This document shows positions 37,269 through 47,406 of a stretch of 64,000 nucleotides of DNA, one piece after another (positions within the stretch are counted from its first letter, which is position 1; the number at the start of each line of letters is the position of its first letter). The DNA is from an uncultured bacterium (lineage in GTDB: Bacteria; DRYD01): contig CAKZQG010000007.1 of the NCBI GenBank assembly GCA_937139605.1, positions 62,001 through 126,000 of the forward strand. Reading direction: 5' to 3'. A program made the translations under genes and the position numbers. The notes beneath the pieces are model-generated. The model worked only from the letters and a program-made list of their open reading frames with translations, was not told the DNA's origin and ran no database searches.

Positions 37269-39320
37269 CTATTTTTTTATATAATTTTTAGTAATATTAG
37301 ATTCTATAAATATTTTTAGCCAATATTCAAAATTAAGTAAAGACCATATTAGTAATCTCCGATTTCTTTTACCTTCAAAATGTTCATTAACTAAATTAAC
37401 AACGCTATTAAAATCCATAAAATTATAAATAATAGATTTTTTATTAAAAATTATTTTTTTAACAAATTCAATACTTTGACCTTTAAACCAAGAAGCATCA
37501 GGAGCAGAAAAGCCTTGCTTATATCCATAAATAATAGACGCAGGTAATATTTTACTAAAAGCAGACCTTAATATTAGTTTCCCATCTTTATTTCTTTTAT
37601 AAAATTCCTGTTTTTTATTTAAATTAACATTCTCATCAATTTTTTCTATATTTTCAGATATTCTTATCTTAAAAGAAATTGGAATCCTTAAAGCAAAATC
37701 AACTAAATAATTATCTAAAAATGGGAAACGAGTTTCTATAGAGTGAGCCATCCCCAATTTGTCTTCTACCAAAAGTAAACCCTGTAAAAAAGTTTTAGAT
37801 TCTAAATAAAAAGATAAAGCTACCGATTCATATACATCATTAACATATAAAGGATGATTCCTAAAAACATTACTAAAAACTTGAAGTCCATAAAATTCTT
37901 TAAATCTATGATTAATAGGTTTAAATATTTTTTCCTTTTCTTCTTCAGAAAGCAACCTTTGCCAATAAAAATAATAATTTCTTACAAAATCATCAAATTT
38001 AATTTTATGATCAATTTTATAATATCTCCAAGGATATCCTCCAAAAATTTCATCACCACCAGTCCCAGAAAATACTACCTTAACAAATTTAGAAGCAAGC
38101 TTAGAGGCATAAAAATTAGGATAACTCTGACCTACTCTTGGTTCTTCTAAATGATAAACTAAATCCCATAAAACACTTCTCCTCTCCATATCTCCAGCTT
38201 TTAAAACCATTTCATAATGTTCAGTTCCAAAAAGAAAAGATACATACTCACTAATATTTCTTTCATCAAAAGATAACTCTATCCCAGAAACACTATTTAA
38301 ATCAAAACCAATAGTAAAAGTTTTAAAATTTTTAATAAAATTAGAAGCCACAGCAACAATAGCAGAAGTATCAATCCCCCCACTTAAATAACTACCTATT
38401 TCAACATCAGCAACTAATTGATTCTTAACACTATTAGAAAATAATTCATAAATATTTTCTTCATAATCTTTCTTATTACTGAAATCCAAAAAATTGCCAA
38501 AATTAAAATCCCAATAATTTTCTATCACATAATTTTTCTCTAATAAATCAATTTCAAGATAACTGCCTGAAGGAATGAGAAAAATATTGTTATAAAAAGT
38601 CCTACTAGAAAAAAAATTTTGAAACGTAAAATATTCAAATAACCCTAAATAATCTATTTCCTTAGAATATTTTAAAAAATCCAAATAAACTAAAATTGTC
38701 TTAATCTCACTAGCAAAAATAAAAAAACCATTATAATATGTATAATACAATGGTTTCGTACCATATCTATCTCTAACTAAATATAATTTCTTTTTAAAAT
38801 TATCAAAAATAACAAAACTAAACATCCCATTAAACATTTCAAAACTTTTTTGCTTATACTGTATATAAGAATAAATTATAACCTCAGTATCACTATTAGA
38901 TTTAAATTTGTGACCTGCTTCTCTTAAGAACTGCTTTAATTGATTAAAATTATATATTTCCCCATTAAAAGAGACCCAAATATTTTTAGTTAAATCACTC
39001 ATAGGCTGATGGGCTTTATAAGTTAAATCTATTATAGCAAGCCTTCTATGTCCAATAAATAAATCCCAATCATGCTCAGATAATTCCTTTTTAACATCCA
39101 AATCATCCCATACAGGAATTAAACTATTTTTATCCTTAAATTTAGAATCAGTTAAATTTAAAAAAAAACTAATCTCAACATTATGTCTAGCACCTGTATG
39201 AAAAAAAAGATAACCACTATCGTCAGGCCCTCTATGCTCTAAAATATCCAACATTAACTTACAAGCCTCAATATTAACAGAAGGATATAAAAAACTTACA
39301 ACCCCTGCTATCCCACACAT
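37269..39320 (-). CDS. asnB: Asparagine synthase (glutamine-hydrolysing) family protein (second)
   Basis: This 683-residue enzyme has Cys2 (MCGIAGVV), EHRGPDDSGYLF, then an insertion of about 45 residues before GHRRLAIIDLT. SFNGEIYNF follows. The synthase part has YLSGGIDTSAIV near residue 312, VVFSGTGGDEIFGGYPWRY, and the C-terminal EDKLGMAHSIETRFPFLD. It is a paralogue of the protein at 23924-25858 but lies on the other strand and differs in length. In this position it probably amidates a uronic or other acid of the glycan. It ends 3 bases after the DegT aminotransferase gene's start side neighbour and is clearly in the same operon. Confidence 0.88.
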   Translation of the reverse strand: MCGIAGVVSFLYPSVNIEACKLMLDILEHRGPDDSGYLFFHTGARHNVEISFFLNLTDSKFKDKNSLIPVWDDLDVKKELSEHDWDLFIGHRRLAIIDLTYKAHQPMSDLTKNIWVSFNGEIYNFNQLKQFLREAGHKFKSNSDTEVIIYSYIQYKQKSFEMFNGMFSFVIFDNFKKKLYLVRDRYGTKPLYYTYYNGFFIFASEIKTILVYLDFLKYSKEIDYLGLFEYFTFQNFFSSRTFYNNIFLIPSGSYLEIDLLEKNYVIENYWDFNFGNFLDFSNKKDYEENIYELFSNSVKNQLVADVEIGSYLSGGIDTSAIVAVASNFIKNFKTFTIGFDLNSVSGIELSFDERNISEYVSFLFGTEHYEMVLKAGDMERRSVLWDLVYHLEEPRVGQSYPNFYASKLASKFVKVVFSGTGGDEIFGGYPWRYYKIDHKIKFDDFVRNYYFYWQRLLSEEEKEKIFKPINHRFKEFYGLQVFSNVFRNHPLYVNDVYESVALSFYLESKTFLQGLLLVEDKLGMAHSIETRFPFLDNYLVDFALRIPISFKIRISENIEKIDENVNLNKKQEFYKRNKDGKLILRSAFSKILPASIIYGYKQGFSAPDASWFKGQSIEFVKKIIFNKKSIIYNFMDFNSVVNLVNEHFEGKRNRRLLIWSLLNFEYWLKIFIESNITKNYIKK

Positions 39321-39323
39321 AAA

Positions 39324-40526
39324 TTATTTTATCCTATTAATTACTTTTCTAATGGAATCTATAATATATTCAAATTCCTGATCAGTCATATCATAAATAG
39401 GAAGAGATATAGAAAGTTTATCAGCTACATATGAATTAATAAAATCAACAGGCTTTAAATTATATTTATTTTTATAATACCCTAAAATATGTAAAGCATG
39501 GGTACCTTGACGAGTAGAAATCCCCATTTCTTCAAGATAAAACATTATTTTATTTCTTTCTTCACTTAATTTATCTATTTCTTCTATACTTATTTTTGAT
39601 AATTTACTAAAAATTTCCCTATCCCTAACATAAAGACACACAAAAGATTGAAAAGAATGCTCATAATTATCAGGTACAAAAGGCAAAATTAAATAATCAA
39701 TATCTCCTAAAAATTTATAATATTTTTTAGCAACTTCTCTACGCTTAGATAAAATCCTATCAGCCTTTAATAACTGAGAAACTCCCAAAGCCCCTTGAAT
39801 ATCTGTCATCCTATAATTATAACCCAAAACATTATATTCCGGTAAAAGGAAAGAATACTTAGAATTATGTCTTAAAAAATCATTCTTAGATGCCCCATGA
39901 TCTCTTAATATTCTTAAATTTTCAGCTAACTTATAACTATTAGTTATAATAATTCCTCCCTCGCCAGTGGTAATCACTTTCCTTGGATGAAATGAAAAAC
40001 ATCCCAAAGCCCCAAAAGTTCCAGAATGCTTATTATAAATATAACTTCCAAAAGCACAAGCACTATCTTCTACTACTTCTATATTATATTTATCAGCAAT
40101 TTCAATAATCCTAGGTAAATTAGCACATAATCCAAATAAATTAACAGGTATAATAACTTTTATATCTTTTTCTTTTAATATTACTTCTTCTATTTTTTCT
40201 TCATCTATATTAAAAGTTTTTAAATTTATATCCACAAAGATAGGTTTAGCTCTTAAATACTCTACTACATTAGCAGTAGCAACAAAAGTAAAAGCAGGAA
40301 CTATTACTTTATCGTTTTCACTAACCCCTAAAGCTATTAAAGATAAATGTAAAGCAGTTGTACAACTTGTAGTAGCTATTGCATATTTAGCTCCTGTATA
40401 TTCCACAAACTTTTCTTCAAATTCCTTTACATAAGGTCCTTGAACTAACCAACCACTCTTTATAGGCTTAGAAATATACTCCAAATCTTTTTCATCTAGA
40501 ACAGGACGAGTTATCGGTATTTTCAT
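39324..40526 (-). CDS. DegT/DnrJ/EryC1/StrS sugar aminotransferase
   Basis: This 400-residue PLP enzyme is of the sugar aminotransferase type. It begins with IPITRPVLDEKDLEYISKPIKSGWLVQGPYV. VPAFTFVATANVVEYL and VEDSACAFGSYI supply the PLP pocket. CFSFHPRKVITTGEGG has the Schiff-base Lys in the S-F-x-x-x-K motif. NYRMTDIQGALGVSQL follows. It converts a 4-keto (or 3-keto) sugar to an amino sugar. It could supply the LegC step missing in the operon at 14.5-23.7 kb, or make perosamine/viosamine-type sugars used by the formyltransferases. The adjacent epimerase and asparagine-synthase-like genes are in the same direction. Confidence 0.88.
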   Translation of the reverse strand: MKIPITRPVLDEKDLEYISKPIKSGWLVQGPYVKEFEEKFVEYTGAKYAIATTSCTTALHLSLIALGVSENDKVIVPAFTFVATANVVEYLRAKPIFVDINLKTFNIDEEKIEEVILKEKDIKVIIPVNLFGLCANLPRIIEIADKYNIEVVEDSACAFGSYIYNKHSGTFGALGCFSFHPRKVITTGEGGIIITNSYKLAENLRILRDHGASKNDFLRHNSKYSFLLPEYNVLGYNYRMTDIQGALGVSQLLKADRILSKRREVAKKYYKFLGDIDYLILPFVPDNYEHSFQSFVCLYVRDREIFSKLSKISIEEIDKLSEERNKIMFYLEEMGISTRQGTHALHILGYYKNKYNLKPVDFINSYVADKLSISLPIYDMTDQEFEYIIDSIRKVINRIK

Positions 40527-40592
40527 AAATTTTATTAACCTTCCTCCTAATATTTACTAATATTTAACAAAATATTCAATTCCTTCTAATAC

Positions 40593-41588
40593 TTAATCAC
40601 TTTTATTAATATTTATTAAGTTTTTATTTTTTCGCCAATTTATAAGTTTTTTAAGACCTTCCTCTAGGGTATAAGAATACTTAAATCCTAAATCATTATA
40701 TGCTTTAGTTGGATCCAATACCCTATCCTTTACTAATTGTCTTAAATCATTTTTATCATAAGGTTTATAAATTATACCTATTTTTGCATTAGTTAATCTT
40801 ATTAACATATCAACTAATTCTTTTATAGTAGTTTTTATACCAGTTCCAACATTATAAAACCCAAAATTGACATCAGCTTTAGCAGCACAAATATTAGCTC
40901 TCGCTGCATCTTCTACATATATAAAATCATAAGCCTGACTACCATCCCCATGTATCTCTATATCTTCACCTATTTCCATTTTTCTTAAAAAAGTTGGAAT
41001 AACTCCTGTATATACAGCATCTTCTTTTTGCTTAGGCCCATAGACATTAGCATACCTCAAAGCTATCACCTTTAGCCCGTATCTTTCATAAAAAGCAGTA
41101 GCCATTGATTCCCCTGCTATCTTCGTAGCTCCATAAAAATTCCTGTTATTAAATGGATGATTTTCATCCATTGGACTATAAATCGCATCCCCATAAACCG
41201 AAGCAGATGAGGAAAAAATTAACTTCTTTACTCCATTTTTCACACATAACTCCAATACATTAAAAGTTCCTTCTATATTTACCTCAAAAGCAGTTCTTGG
41301 ATAATCCTTACAATGCAACAGCCACATTGCTGCCAAATGAAATACATAATCTATCCCCTTCATTACATTATCTAATACATCTATATCTCTTACATCCCCT
41401 ATTACCAATTTAATTTTTTTATTATCTAAATCAACATTTTCTATCTTACCTCTACTTAAATTATCATAAACAATTATTTCCTTTACATCCTCCAAAATTA
41501 ATTGTTCTACAACATGACTACCAATAAATCCCAAACCACCTATTACCAAAACTCTACTACCACTTAAAATATTTTTAATATTTTCCAT
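40593..41588 (-). CDS. NAD-dependent nucleotide-sugar epimerase/dehydratase
   Basis: This 331-residue extended SDR has SRVLVIGGLGFIGSHVVEQL at its start. The active site is SSSASVYGDA with NFYGATKIAGESMA (Tyr-x3-Lys). ALRYANVYGPKQKEDAVYTGV and DGSQAYDFIYVEDAARA follow, as in UDP-glucose 4-epimerase and related enzymes. It probably supplies a nucleotide sugar for the glycan, either as C4-epimerase or as 4,6-dehydratase for the DegT partner. It is the upstream neighbour of that gene, 66 bases apart. GalE-type is as likely as a dehydratase. Confidence 0.87.
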   Translation of the reverse strand: MENIKNILSGSRVLVIGGLGFIGSHVVEQLILEDVKEIIVYDNLSRGKIENVDLDNKKIKLVIGDVRDIDVLDNVMKGIDYVFHLAAMWLLHCKDYPRTAFEVNIEGTFNVLELCVKNGVKKLIFSSSASVYGDAIYSPMDENHPFNNRNFYGATKIAGESMATAFYERYGLKVIALRYANVYGPKQKEDAVYTGVIPTFLRKMEIGEDIEIHGDGSQAYDFIYVEDAARANICAAKADVNFGFYNVGTGIKTTIKELVDMLIRLTNAKIGIIYKPYDKNDLRQLVKDRVLDPTKAYNDLGFKYSYTLEEGLKKLINWRKNKNLININKSD

Positions 41589-41608
41589 ATTAACAATATT
41601 AACCTAAA

Positions 41609-42843
41609 TTACCTAATATCCTTCCTAATCTTAGGAATAATATAATTTTGGATAATATAATTAGCAAAGGGAAAAGAAGCAGTAAAAGCAGGAGAAACTG
41701 CATTTAAAACATGCAAACTATCCTTAGTATCTTTTATTAAAAAATCATCTACTAATTCCATTAAACTTAAATCAATCAACTGTGCTCTTATACCAGCTAA
41801 GTACCAATTAAACTTATCTAAACTAGGAATATTCTTAACTAACTTACTAGCTTCCTTATACAATAAAAGCTTAATATTCTTTTTAAATTCATTAAAAAAT
41901 AATTTTCTATATTCTCCTTTTTTCATAAATAAAATCTCTGCTGTACACAAAACTTCAAAAAATTCCTTTAAATTAAACCTATAAAATAAATTATAATTTT
42001 CTTTATAGAGAGCCAACGTAGCAGTAGGTCCTACTTTAATATTATCTGATACAGTAAAATGAACCCCCAAGAAAGGAAACCTTAAATCAGGAACAGGATA
42101 TATACTTTTATTAATAAAAAAATTATCTTTTTCATTATAAACTAAATATAATCCTTTAAATGGAATAATTTTGTAATTTAAAGCTAAATTAAAATTATGA
42201 GAAATAACATCAGCATATAACCCCGCACAATTAATTAAAAAACCATAGTTTATTACTGCTTTTTCTTTAAATTTACTTTCAATTAAAACTAAACTATTAC
42301 CTAAAGCCTTCTTAAATTTAGTATCAAATAAAAAAACTACTCCCAAATTCCTTAACTCTTGAAATAAAAAATTTATAATATCCTTTGGATCAACAACAAA
42401 AGTAGAAAGAACATATAAAAAATATTTAAAAGTTTTAGCATTAACTTCAAATTCCTTTAATTCATTTTCTTTTCCAAGAAAAACCTCTATATTATTAATC
42501 TCTGCATTATTTTTTAAAAAAATAAACCTTCTAATTCTTTTTCATTATTTGCAACAATTAATTTTCCTTGACTCCTTATTCTGATATTGTTTTTTATACA
42601 AAAATCCCTAAAAAACTTATTACCTTCTTTAGAAAAAATAGATTTTAAAGAACCCTTTTTATAATATATTCCTGAGTGAATCACTCCACTATTCCTACCA
42701 GAAGCATGAACCCCTAAATCACTTTCTTTCTCTATTATACATATTCTCTTATCAGGAAAATAAGTAGCTAAATTAAAAGCTAAAGCTAAACCAATAATCC
42801 CTCCCCCTATTATCAAAAAATCAAACTCATAATTACTTTTCAT
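41609..42843 (-). pseudogene. LhgO-like FAD-dependent oxidoreductase, frameshifted
   Basis: The N-terminal frame 42514-42843 has FLIIGGGIIGLALAFNLA (FAD-binding GxGxxG) and SGRNSGVIHSGIYYKKGS, the hallmark of L-2-hydroxyglutarate oxidase family (LhgO). It stops in a T7A6 run at 42510-42522. The next frame continues without stops as LKNNAEINNIEVFLGKEN...STFVVDPKDIINFLFQEL and joins the frame 41609-42346 (GFLINCAGLYADVIS, FLGVHFTV, GIRAQLIDLS), the FAD and substrate half. One extra base in the run restores a protein of about 410 residues, the normal family length. The family oxidises 2-hydroxyglutarate or related acids. It is a decayed or slippage-expressed gene, or the run was miscalled. Confidence 0.78.
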
Positions 42844-42952
42844 ATATCAATACTAAAAAACAAAAACTAAATATAAAAATATAGATTACAATCTCATTTA
42901 ATATAATAAAATAACAAAACCAAAAAAAATTCAAAAAATATTTTTAAAATTT

Positions 42953-44386
42953 CTAAACAAACTGTTTTACAACATTAATTCTTTTAATAGTTTTTTCTTT
43001 ACCTAATAAGTAAATAATTTTAGGTAATTCAGGACCTTCAGATTTACCAGTTAATAATAACCTTATTGACTTATACAATTGCCCAACCTTTATATCATTC
43101 CCCTTTGATACATCCTTTAAATACCCCTTTATCTTTTCCATATCATCATAATACTCAAAATCATTTAAAGAATTTATAATTACTTCAAAAACATTTCTAT
43201 CAATACTTTTTAATTCATTTAAAACATCTTCTTTTATCTCCGGATCCTTTTCAATTATATCAAATAATTCAAAAAAATCAGTTAATAAATACACCCTATT
43301 TTTTTCCAATTTTATAACCTTTAATTTCAAGTCATCATCTAAATTATATCCTAAATTACTAATAGCTAACAATTGATTCAAATTCTCTAAAATTTCACTA
43401 TCACTTAAAATATTAGCTATATAATAATGATTAAAATATTTCATTTTTTCAATATCATAAACTGCAGGGTGATCCAAAACTCCAGATAAATCAAACTTAC
43501 TTACAATTTGATCCAAAAACATTATCTCCGTATTATCCTTAGGAGACCACCCCAATAAAGCTATATAATTAATAACCGCTTTATTAATAAACCCTAATTT
43601 TTTCAATTCTTCAACAGAAGTAGCTCCATGCCTTTTTGACAACTTAGATCTATCAGGCGCTAATATCATAGGAATATGAGCGTAAAAAGGGATCTGCCAA
43701 TCCAAAGACTCATATATCAAAACCTGCCTATACGTATTATCTAAATGCTCATCACCCCTTATAACATGAGTTATCTCCATAAAATGATCATCAATAACCA
43801 CCCCAAAATTATAAGTAGGTACACCATTACTCTTTAAAATTATCGGATCCGATATTATCTTAGTATCTATACTCAATTTACCATGTATTAAATCAGTTAT
43901 CTCTAATTCCTTATAAGGAACTAAAAACCTAACCGAAGGCTTTCTTCCTTCATTTATATATTCTTGACGCTTTTTATCAGTTAAATTTAAACACCTTCTA
44001 TCATAAATAGGTGGCTTCTTTTCTTTTAATTGTAATTTCCTTTGAACCTCTAATTCTTCTTCTGTACAATAACAATAATAAGCTTTTCCTTCTTGTATCA
44101 ATTTATTAGCATACTCTTTATATAAATCCAATCTTTCAGACTGTCTATAAGGCTTATAAGGCCCGCCAATATCCGGCCCCTCATCCCACTCTAAACCTAA
44201 CCACCTTAAATCTCTCATTATAACTTCTTCATACTCTTTATTAGATCTCTCAAAATCAGTATCCTCTATCCTTAAAATAAATTTCCCATTATTTTTACGA
44301 GCAAATAAATAATTAAACAAAGCAGTCCTAGCTCCACCTATATGTAAATACCCTGTAGGAGAAGGCGCAAATCTAACCCTAACCAT
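42953..44386 (-). CDS. gltX: Glutamyl-tRNA synthetase
   Basis: This is a complete 477-residue class I synthetase. It starts with VRFAPSPTGYLHIGGARTALFNYLFAR, where HIGG is the HIGH motif. KLSKRHGATSV near residue 250 is the KMSKS motif. RIEDTDFERS, RGDEHLDNTY and LGWSPKDNTEIM occur in order. The C-terminal anticodon-binding part is present, although short and Asn/Ile rich. It charges tRNA-Glu (and perhaps tRNA-Gln for later amidation, which cannot be judged here). It begins 240 bases downstream of dxr, a gap without clear signals. It is the last housekeeping gene before the glycan region. Confidence 0.95.
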   Translation of the reverse strand: MVRVRFAPSPTGYLHIGGARTALFNYLFARKNNGKFILRIEDTDFERSNKEYEEVIMRDLRWLGLEWDEGPDIGGPYKPYRQSERLDLYKEYANKLIQEGKAYYCYCTEEELEVQRKLQLKEKKPPIYDRRCLNLTDKKRQEYINEGRKPSVRFLVPYKELEITDLIHGKLSIDTKIISDPIILKSNGVPTYNFGVVIDDHFMEITHVIRGDEHLDNTYRQVLIYESLDWQIPFYAHIPMILAPDRSKLSKRHGATSVEELKKLGFINKAVINYIALLGWSPKDNTEIMFLDQIVSKFDLSGVLDHPAVYDIEKMKYFNHYYIANILSDSEILENLNQLLAISNLGYNLDDDLKLKVIKLEKNRVYLLTDFFELFDIIEKDPEIKEDVLNELKSIDRNVFEVIINSLNDFEYYDDMEKIKGYLKDVSKGNDIKVGQLYKSIRLLLTGKSEGPELPKIIYLLGKEKTIKRINVVKQFV

Positions 44387-44625
44387 AAAAATTACCCCCT
44401 AAAATATTATCTAAATTTTAAATTATTTAATACTAATTTAATTTAGATACTAACTTAGAATTCCCCCCAACCTATAGAAAATAACACTTTTCTACTTCAT
44501 AATAGATAATATAATAAATAATATCTACTACTTTAAAATCGTTATTCATTCTCTTCTATCCCTACCGCTTGTTAAGTAAATTAACACTAAAATATTATTT
44601 TTTACTAATGTTAAATTACAAAAAA
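44387..44625. other. Gap between gltX and dxr, nothing identified
   Basis: This 239-base AT-rich gap holds no open frame, tRNA or clear hairpin on either strand. The gltX promoter (minus) may lie in it, with only generic TATAAT-like text. A weak TTAACA...TGTTAA inverted pair near 44580-44615 is probably chance. Confidence 0.5.
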
Positions 44626-45798
44626 TTATCCATAAAATATTTTGGATTTAACGGCTAAATTAATAGCAGCATTTCTTGCCCAATTATCATAATATTTTAA
44701 CTCTTCTATATTAGGATTTTCAATATTATCATCAGAAAAAATAGATAAGACTTCCTCTACTAACTTAACTATATCAATGAACCTAATTTTTTGTTCTAAA
44801 AATAGATTAACAGCTTGTTCATTAGCAGCATTGAATATAACCGGATAAACCCCACCTTTTGACAATACACTATAAGCTAAATTAACTGCTCTAAACTTAG
44901 AAGGCACTTCATAAAAAACTAGATTCCCAATTTTAACTAAATCCAATTTTTCAAAATCATTTTCCCAACGCTCAGGATAACTTAAACTGTATAAAATAGG
45001 TAATCTCATATCAGGTAATCCTAATTGAGCTAAATAAGAACCATCCCTAAAAACTACAAATGAATGAACTATACTATTAGGATGAATAAGAACTTTTATA
45101 TTCTGATAATCAATATTAAAAAGAAAATAAGCTTCAATAATTTCTAGGGCTTTATTCATTAAAGTAGCACTATCAATAGTTATTTTAGCCCCCATTTTCC
45201 AAACAGGATGATTTAAAGCATCTTGTAAAGTTAAATTTTCCCATTTTTCATAAGGTATGTTAAAAAACGGCCCCCCAGAAGCCGTTAAAATAATCTCTTT
45301 TAAATACTCTCTTTTACCATCTATACACTGAAAAATAGCACTATGCTCACTATCCACAGGTACAATATTATTTAAATAAGGCCTAAATAAATGTCCCCCA
45401 ACTACCATCGATTCCTTATTAACCAAAGCAATCCTTTTTAATTTCTTAGCAGCTTCATAAGTAGGCAATAAACCAACAAACCCAACTATTGCACTAACCA
45501 CTATATCAACTTCATCATCCAAAACTAACTCAACTAACCCATCTTGTCCCACCAAAACCTTTACATCATTACCTACTATTCTTTTTAAATTTAAAGCTTC
45601 TTGTTCATTAAATATAGCCACTTTTTTTATATTAAATCTTTTTATTTGATCTAAAACAATATGAATATTTTTCCCATAACTAGCTACAGAAACTAATTCT
45701 AATTTATCAGGAAATTTAGAAATAACATCAATTGTTTGAAGCCCAATAGATCCAGTACTTCCCAATAAACAAATCTTCTTTTTCATAGTCTTTAACAA
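44626..45798 (-). CDS. dxr: 1-deoxy-D-xylulose 5-phosphate reductoisomerase
   Basis: This 390-residue enzyme of the non-mevalonate isoprenoid pathway converts DXP to MEP with NADPH. Motifs seen are ICLLGSTGSIGLQTIDVI at the N-terminus (NADPH), IALVNKESMVVGG, VPVDSEHSAIFQC, LTASGGPFF, and NALEIIEAYFLF (MNKALEIIEA metal/substrate). IHPNSIVHSFV and DMRLPILYSLSYPER follow. All are conserved and the length is typical. An MMKKK-like upstream start (M1 LKTM) precedes MKKK; the second Met may be the true start. It is in the same direction and 9 bases after atpA, suggesting an operon. Confidence 0.95.
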   Translation of the reverse strand: MLKTMKKKICLLGSTGSIGLQTIDVISKFPDKLELVSVASYGKNIHIVLDQIKRFNIKKVAIFNEQEALNLKRIVGNDVKVLVGQDGLVELVLDDEVDIVVSAIVGFVGLLPTYEAAKKLKRIALVNKESMVVGGHLFRPYLNNIVPVDSEHSAIFQCIDGKREYLKEIILTASGGPFFNIPYEKWENLTLQDALNHPVWKMGAKITIDSATLMNKALEIIEAYFLFNIDYQNIKVLIHPNSIVHSFVVFRDGSYLAQLGLPDMRLPILYSLSYPERWENDFEKLDLVKIGNLVFYEVPSKFRAVNLAYSVLSKGGVYPVIFNAANEQAVNLFLEQKIRFIDIVKLVEEVLSIFSDDNIENPNIEELKYYDNWARNAAINLAVKSKIFYG

Positions 45799-45807
45799 AG
45801 TTATAAA

Positions 45808-47364
45808 TTAATTAATACTAACGCTAACACCAGTAGCTTCTTTTCTAGAGAGTAAGAATTTTTGTTTAAAAGAAGCAGCAGCTTGCTCTAATTCATCTAA
45901 AGATTCCTTAGATAACTCCTTCTTTTCTGTAATTTCTTTTATAATATGCTTTTTATTAGCTTTACAATATTCTAACCATTCTTTTTCAAATTCTTTAATG
46001 AGATTAAGTGGTAAATCATCTAAGAATCCTTTAGTTCCCACAAAAATAGATAATATTTGTTCTTCAATAGACATAACTTGATGTAAATCTTGCTTTAATA
46101 ATTCCATTAGAGCTTGTCCACGTTTTATCTGCTTTTGAGTAGCTTCATCCAATTCCGATGCAAATTTAGTAAAAGCTTCTAATTCTCTAAACATAGCTAA
46201 ATCCAATTTTAGTTGTCCTGCTACTTGCTTAGTGGCTTTAATCTGAGCAGCACCACCAACCCGTGAAACAGATAACCCCACATCAATAGCAGGTCTAAAC
46301 CCCCTATTAAATAAATTAGTATCTAAATAAATCTGACCATCAGTTATAGAAATAACATTAGTAGGAATATAAGCAGAAACATCACCTAATTGAGTTTCTA
46401 TAATAGGTAAAGCAGTCAAACTTCCCCCACCTAATTCATCATTTAATTTAGCAGCACGCTCTAATAACCTTGAATGTAAATAAAAAACATCGCCTGGATA
46501 AGCCTCACGTCCTGGGGGTCTCCTTAATAATAAAGCTATCTCCCTATAAGCTTTAGCATGCTTACTTAAATCATCATAAACAACTAAAACGTGTTTTCCT
46601 TTATACATAAAATATTCCCCCATAGCACATCCAGCATAAGGAGCAATATATAACAAAGAAGGAGCATCAGTAGAAGTAGTAGATACAACTATAGTATAAT
46701 CCATTGCACCATATTTTTCTAATTCTTCTACTACATAAGAAACATAAGAAGCTTTTTGCCCTACAGAAACATAAATACAAATAACATCTTTCCCTTTTTG
46801 ATTAATAATAGTATCAATAACAACTGAAGATTTCCCTGTTTGCCTATCTCCAATAATCAATTCTCTTTGTCCTTTTCCTATAGGTATTAACATATCGATA
46901 GCTTTTAAACCAGTATATAAAGGTTCATTAACTGGTTGCCTATCAATAACCCCAGGAGCTAAAGCTTCTAAAGGTCTAGTAGCTTCCAATTTCAATTCCC
47001 CTTTATTATCTAAAGGTCTGGCTAAAGGATCAACAACTCTACCAATTAATCCCTCCCCACAAGCTATCTCTAATACCCTATTAGTTTTTTTAACAATATC
47101 GCCTTCATGAATATCGCTAAAAGCACCTAATAAAATAACCCCAACGCTTTCTTCCTGTAAATCAAAAGCTAAGCCATATCTATCATTCCCAAAATCAACA
47201 ATCTCCCCATATTTTACAGATTTTAATCCATAAATCTGAGCAACATTATCACCAATTTGTATAACTGTCCCTATTTCTTCTTGATCTAATAATAAATCTT
47301 TATTTTTTTCAATCTGTTGTTTTATTATGGTAGATAACTCATCAATACGTAATAACTCACTCAT
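45808..47364 (-). CDS. atpA: F-type ATP synthase alpha subunit
   Basis: This is a complete 518-residue alpha subunit of F1. Walker A-like GDRQTGKSS occurs near residue 170, with [12 protein letters not shown] before it. [28 protein letters not shown] and [15 protein letters not shown] follow, as does [13 protein letters not shown]. It has no apparent damage. In most bacteria atpA is flanked by atpH and atpG; here the neighbours are a zinc protease upstream and dxr downstream, so the operon has been split. Other ATP synthase genes must lie outside the window. Confidence 0.96.
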   Translation of the reverse strand: MSELLRIDELSTIIKQQIEKNKDLLLDQEEIGTVIQIGDNVAQIYGLKSVKYGEIVDFGNDRYGLAFDLQEESVGVILLGAFSDIHEGDIVKKTNRVLEIACGEGLIGRVVDPLARPLDNKGELKLEATRPLEALAPGVIDRQPVNEPLYTGLKAIDMLIPIGKGQRELIIGDRQTGKSSVVIDTIINQKGKDVICIYVSVGQKASYVSYVVEELEKYGAMDYTIVVSTTSTDAPSLLYIAPYAGCAMGEYFMYKGKHVLVVYDDLSKHAKAYREIALLLRRPPGREAYPGDVFYLHSRLLERAAKLNDELGGGSLTALPIIETQLGDVSAYIPTNVISITDGQIYLDTNLFNRGFRPAIDVGLSVSRVGGAAQIKATKQVAGQLKLDLAMFRELEAFTKFASELDEATQKQIKRGQALMELLKQDLHQVMSIEEQILSIFVGTKGFLDDLPLNLIKEFEKEWLEYCKANKKHIIKEITEKKELSKESLDELEQAAASFKQKFLLSRKEATGVSVSIN

Positions 47365-47406
47365 CTTTTATTATCCCCCTTCTTTTAAGGTTTATTTTAA
47401 TTTTTT

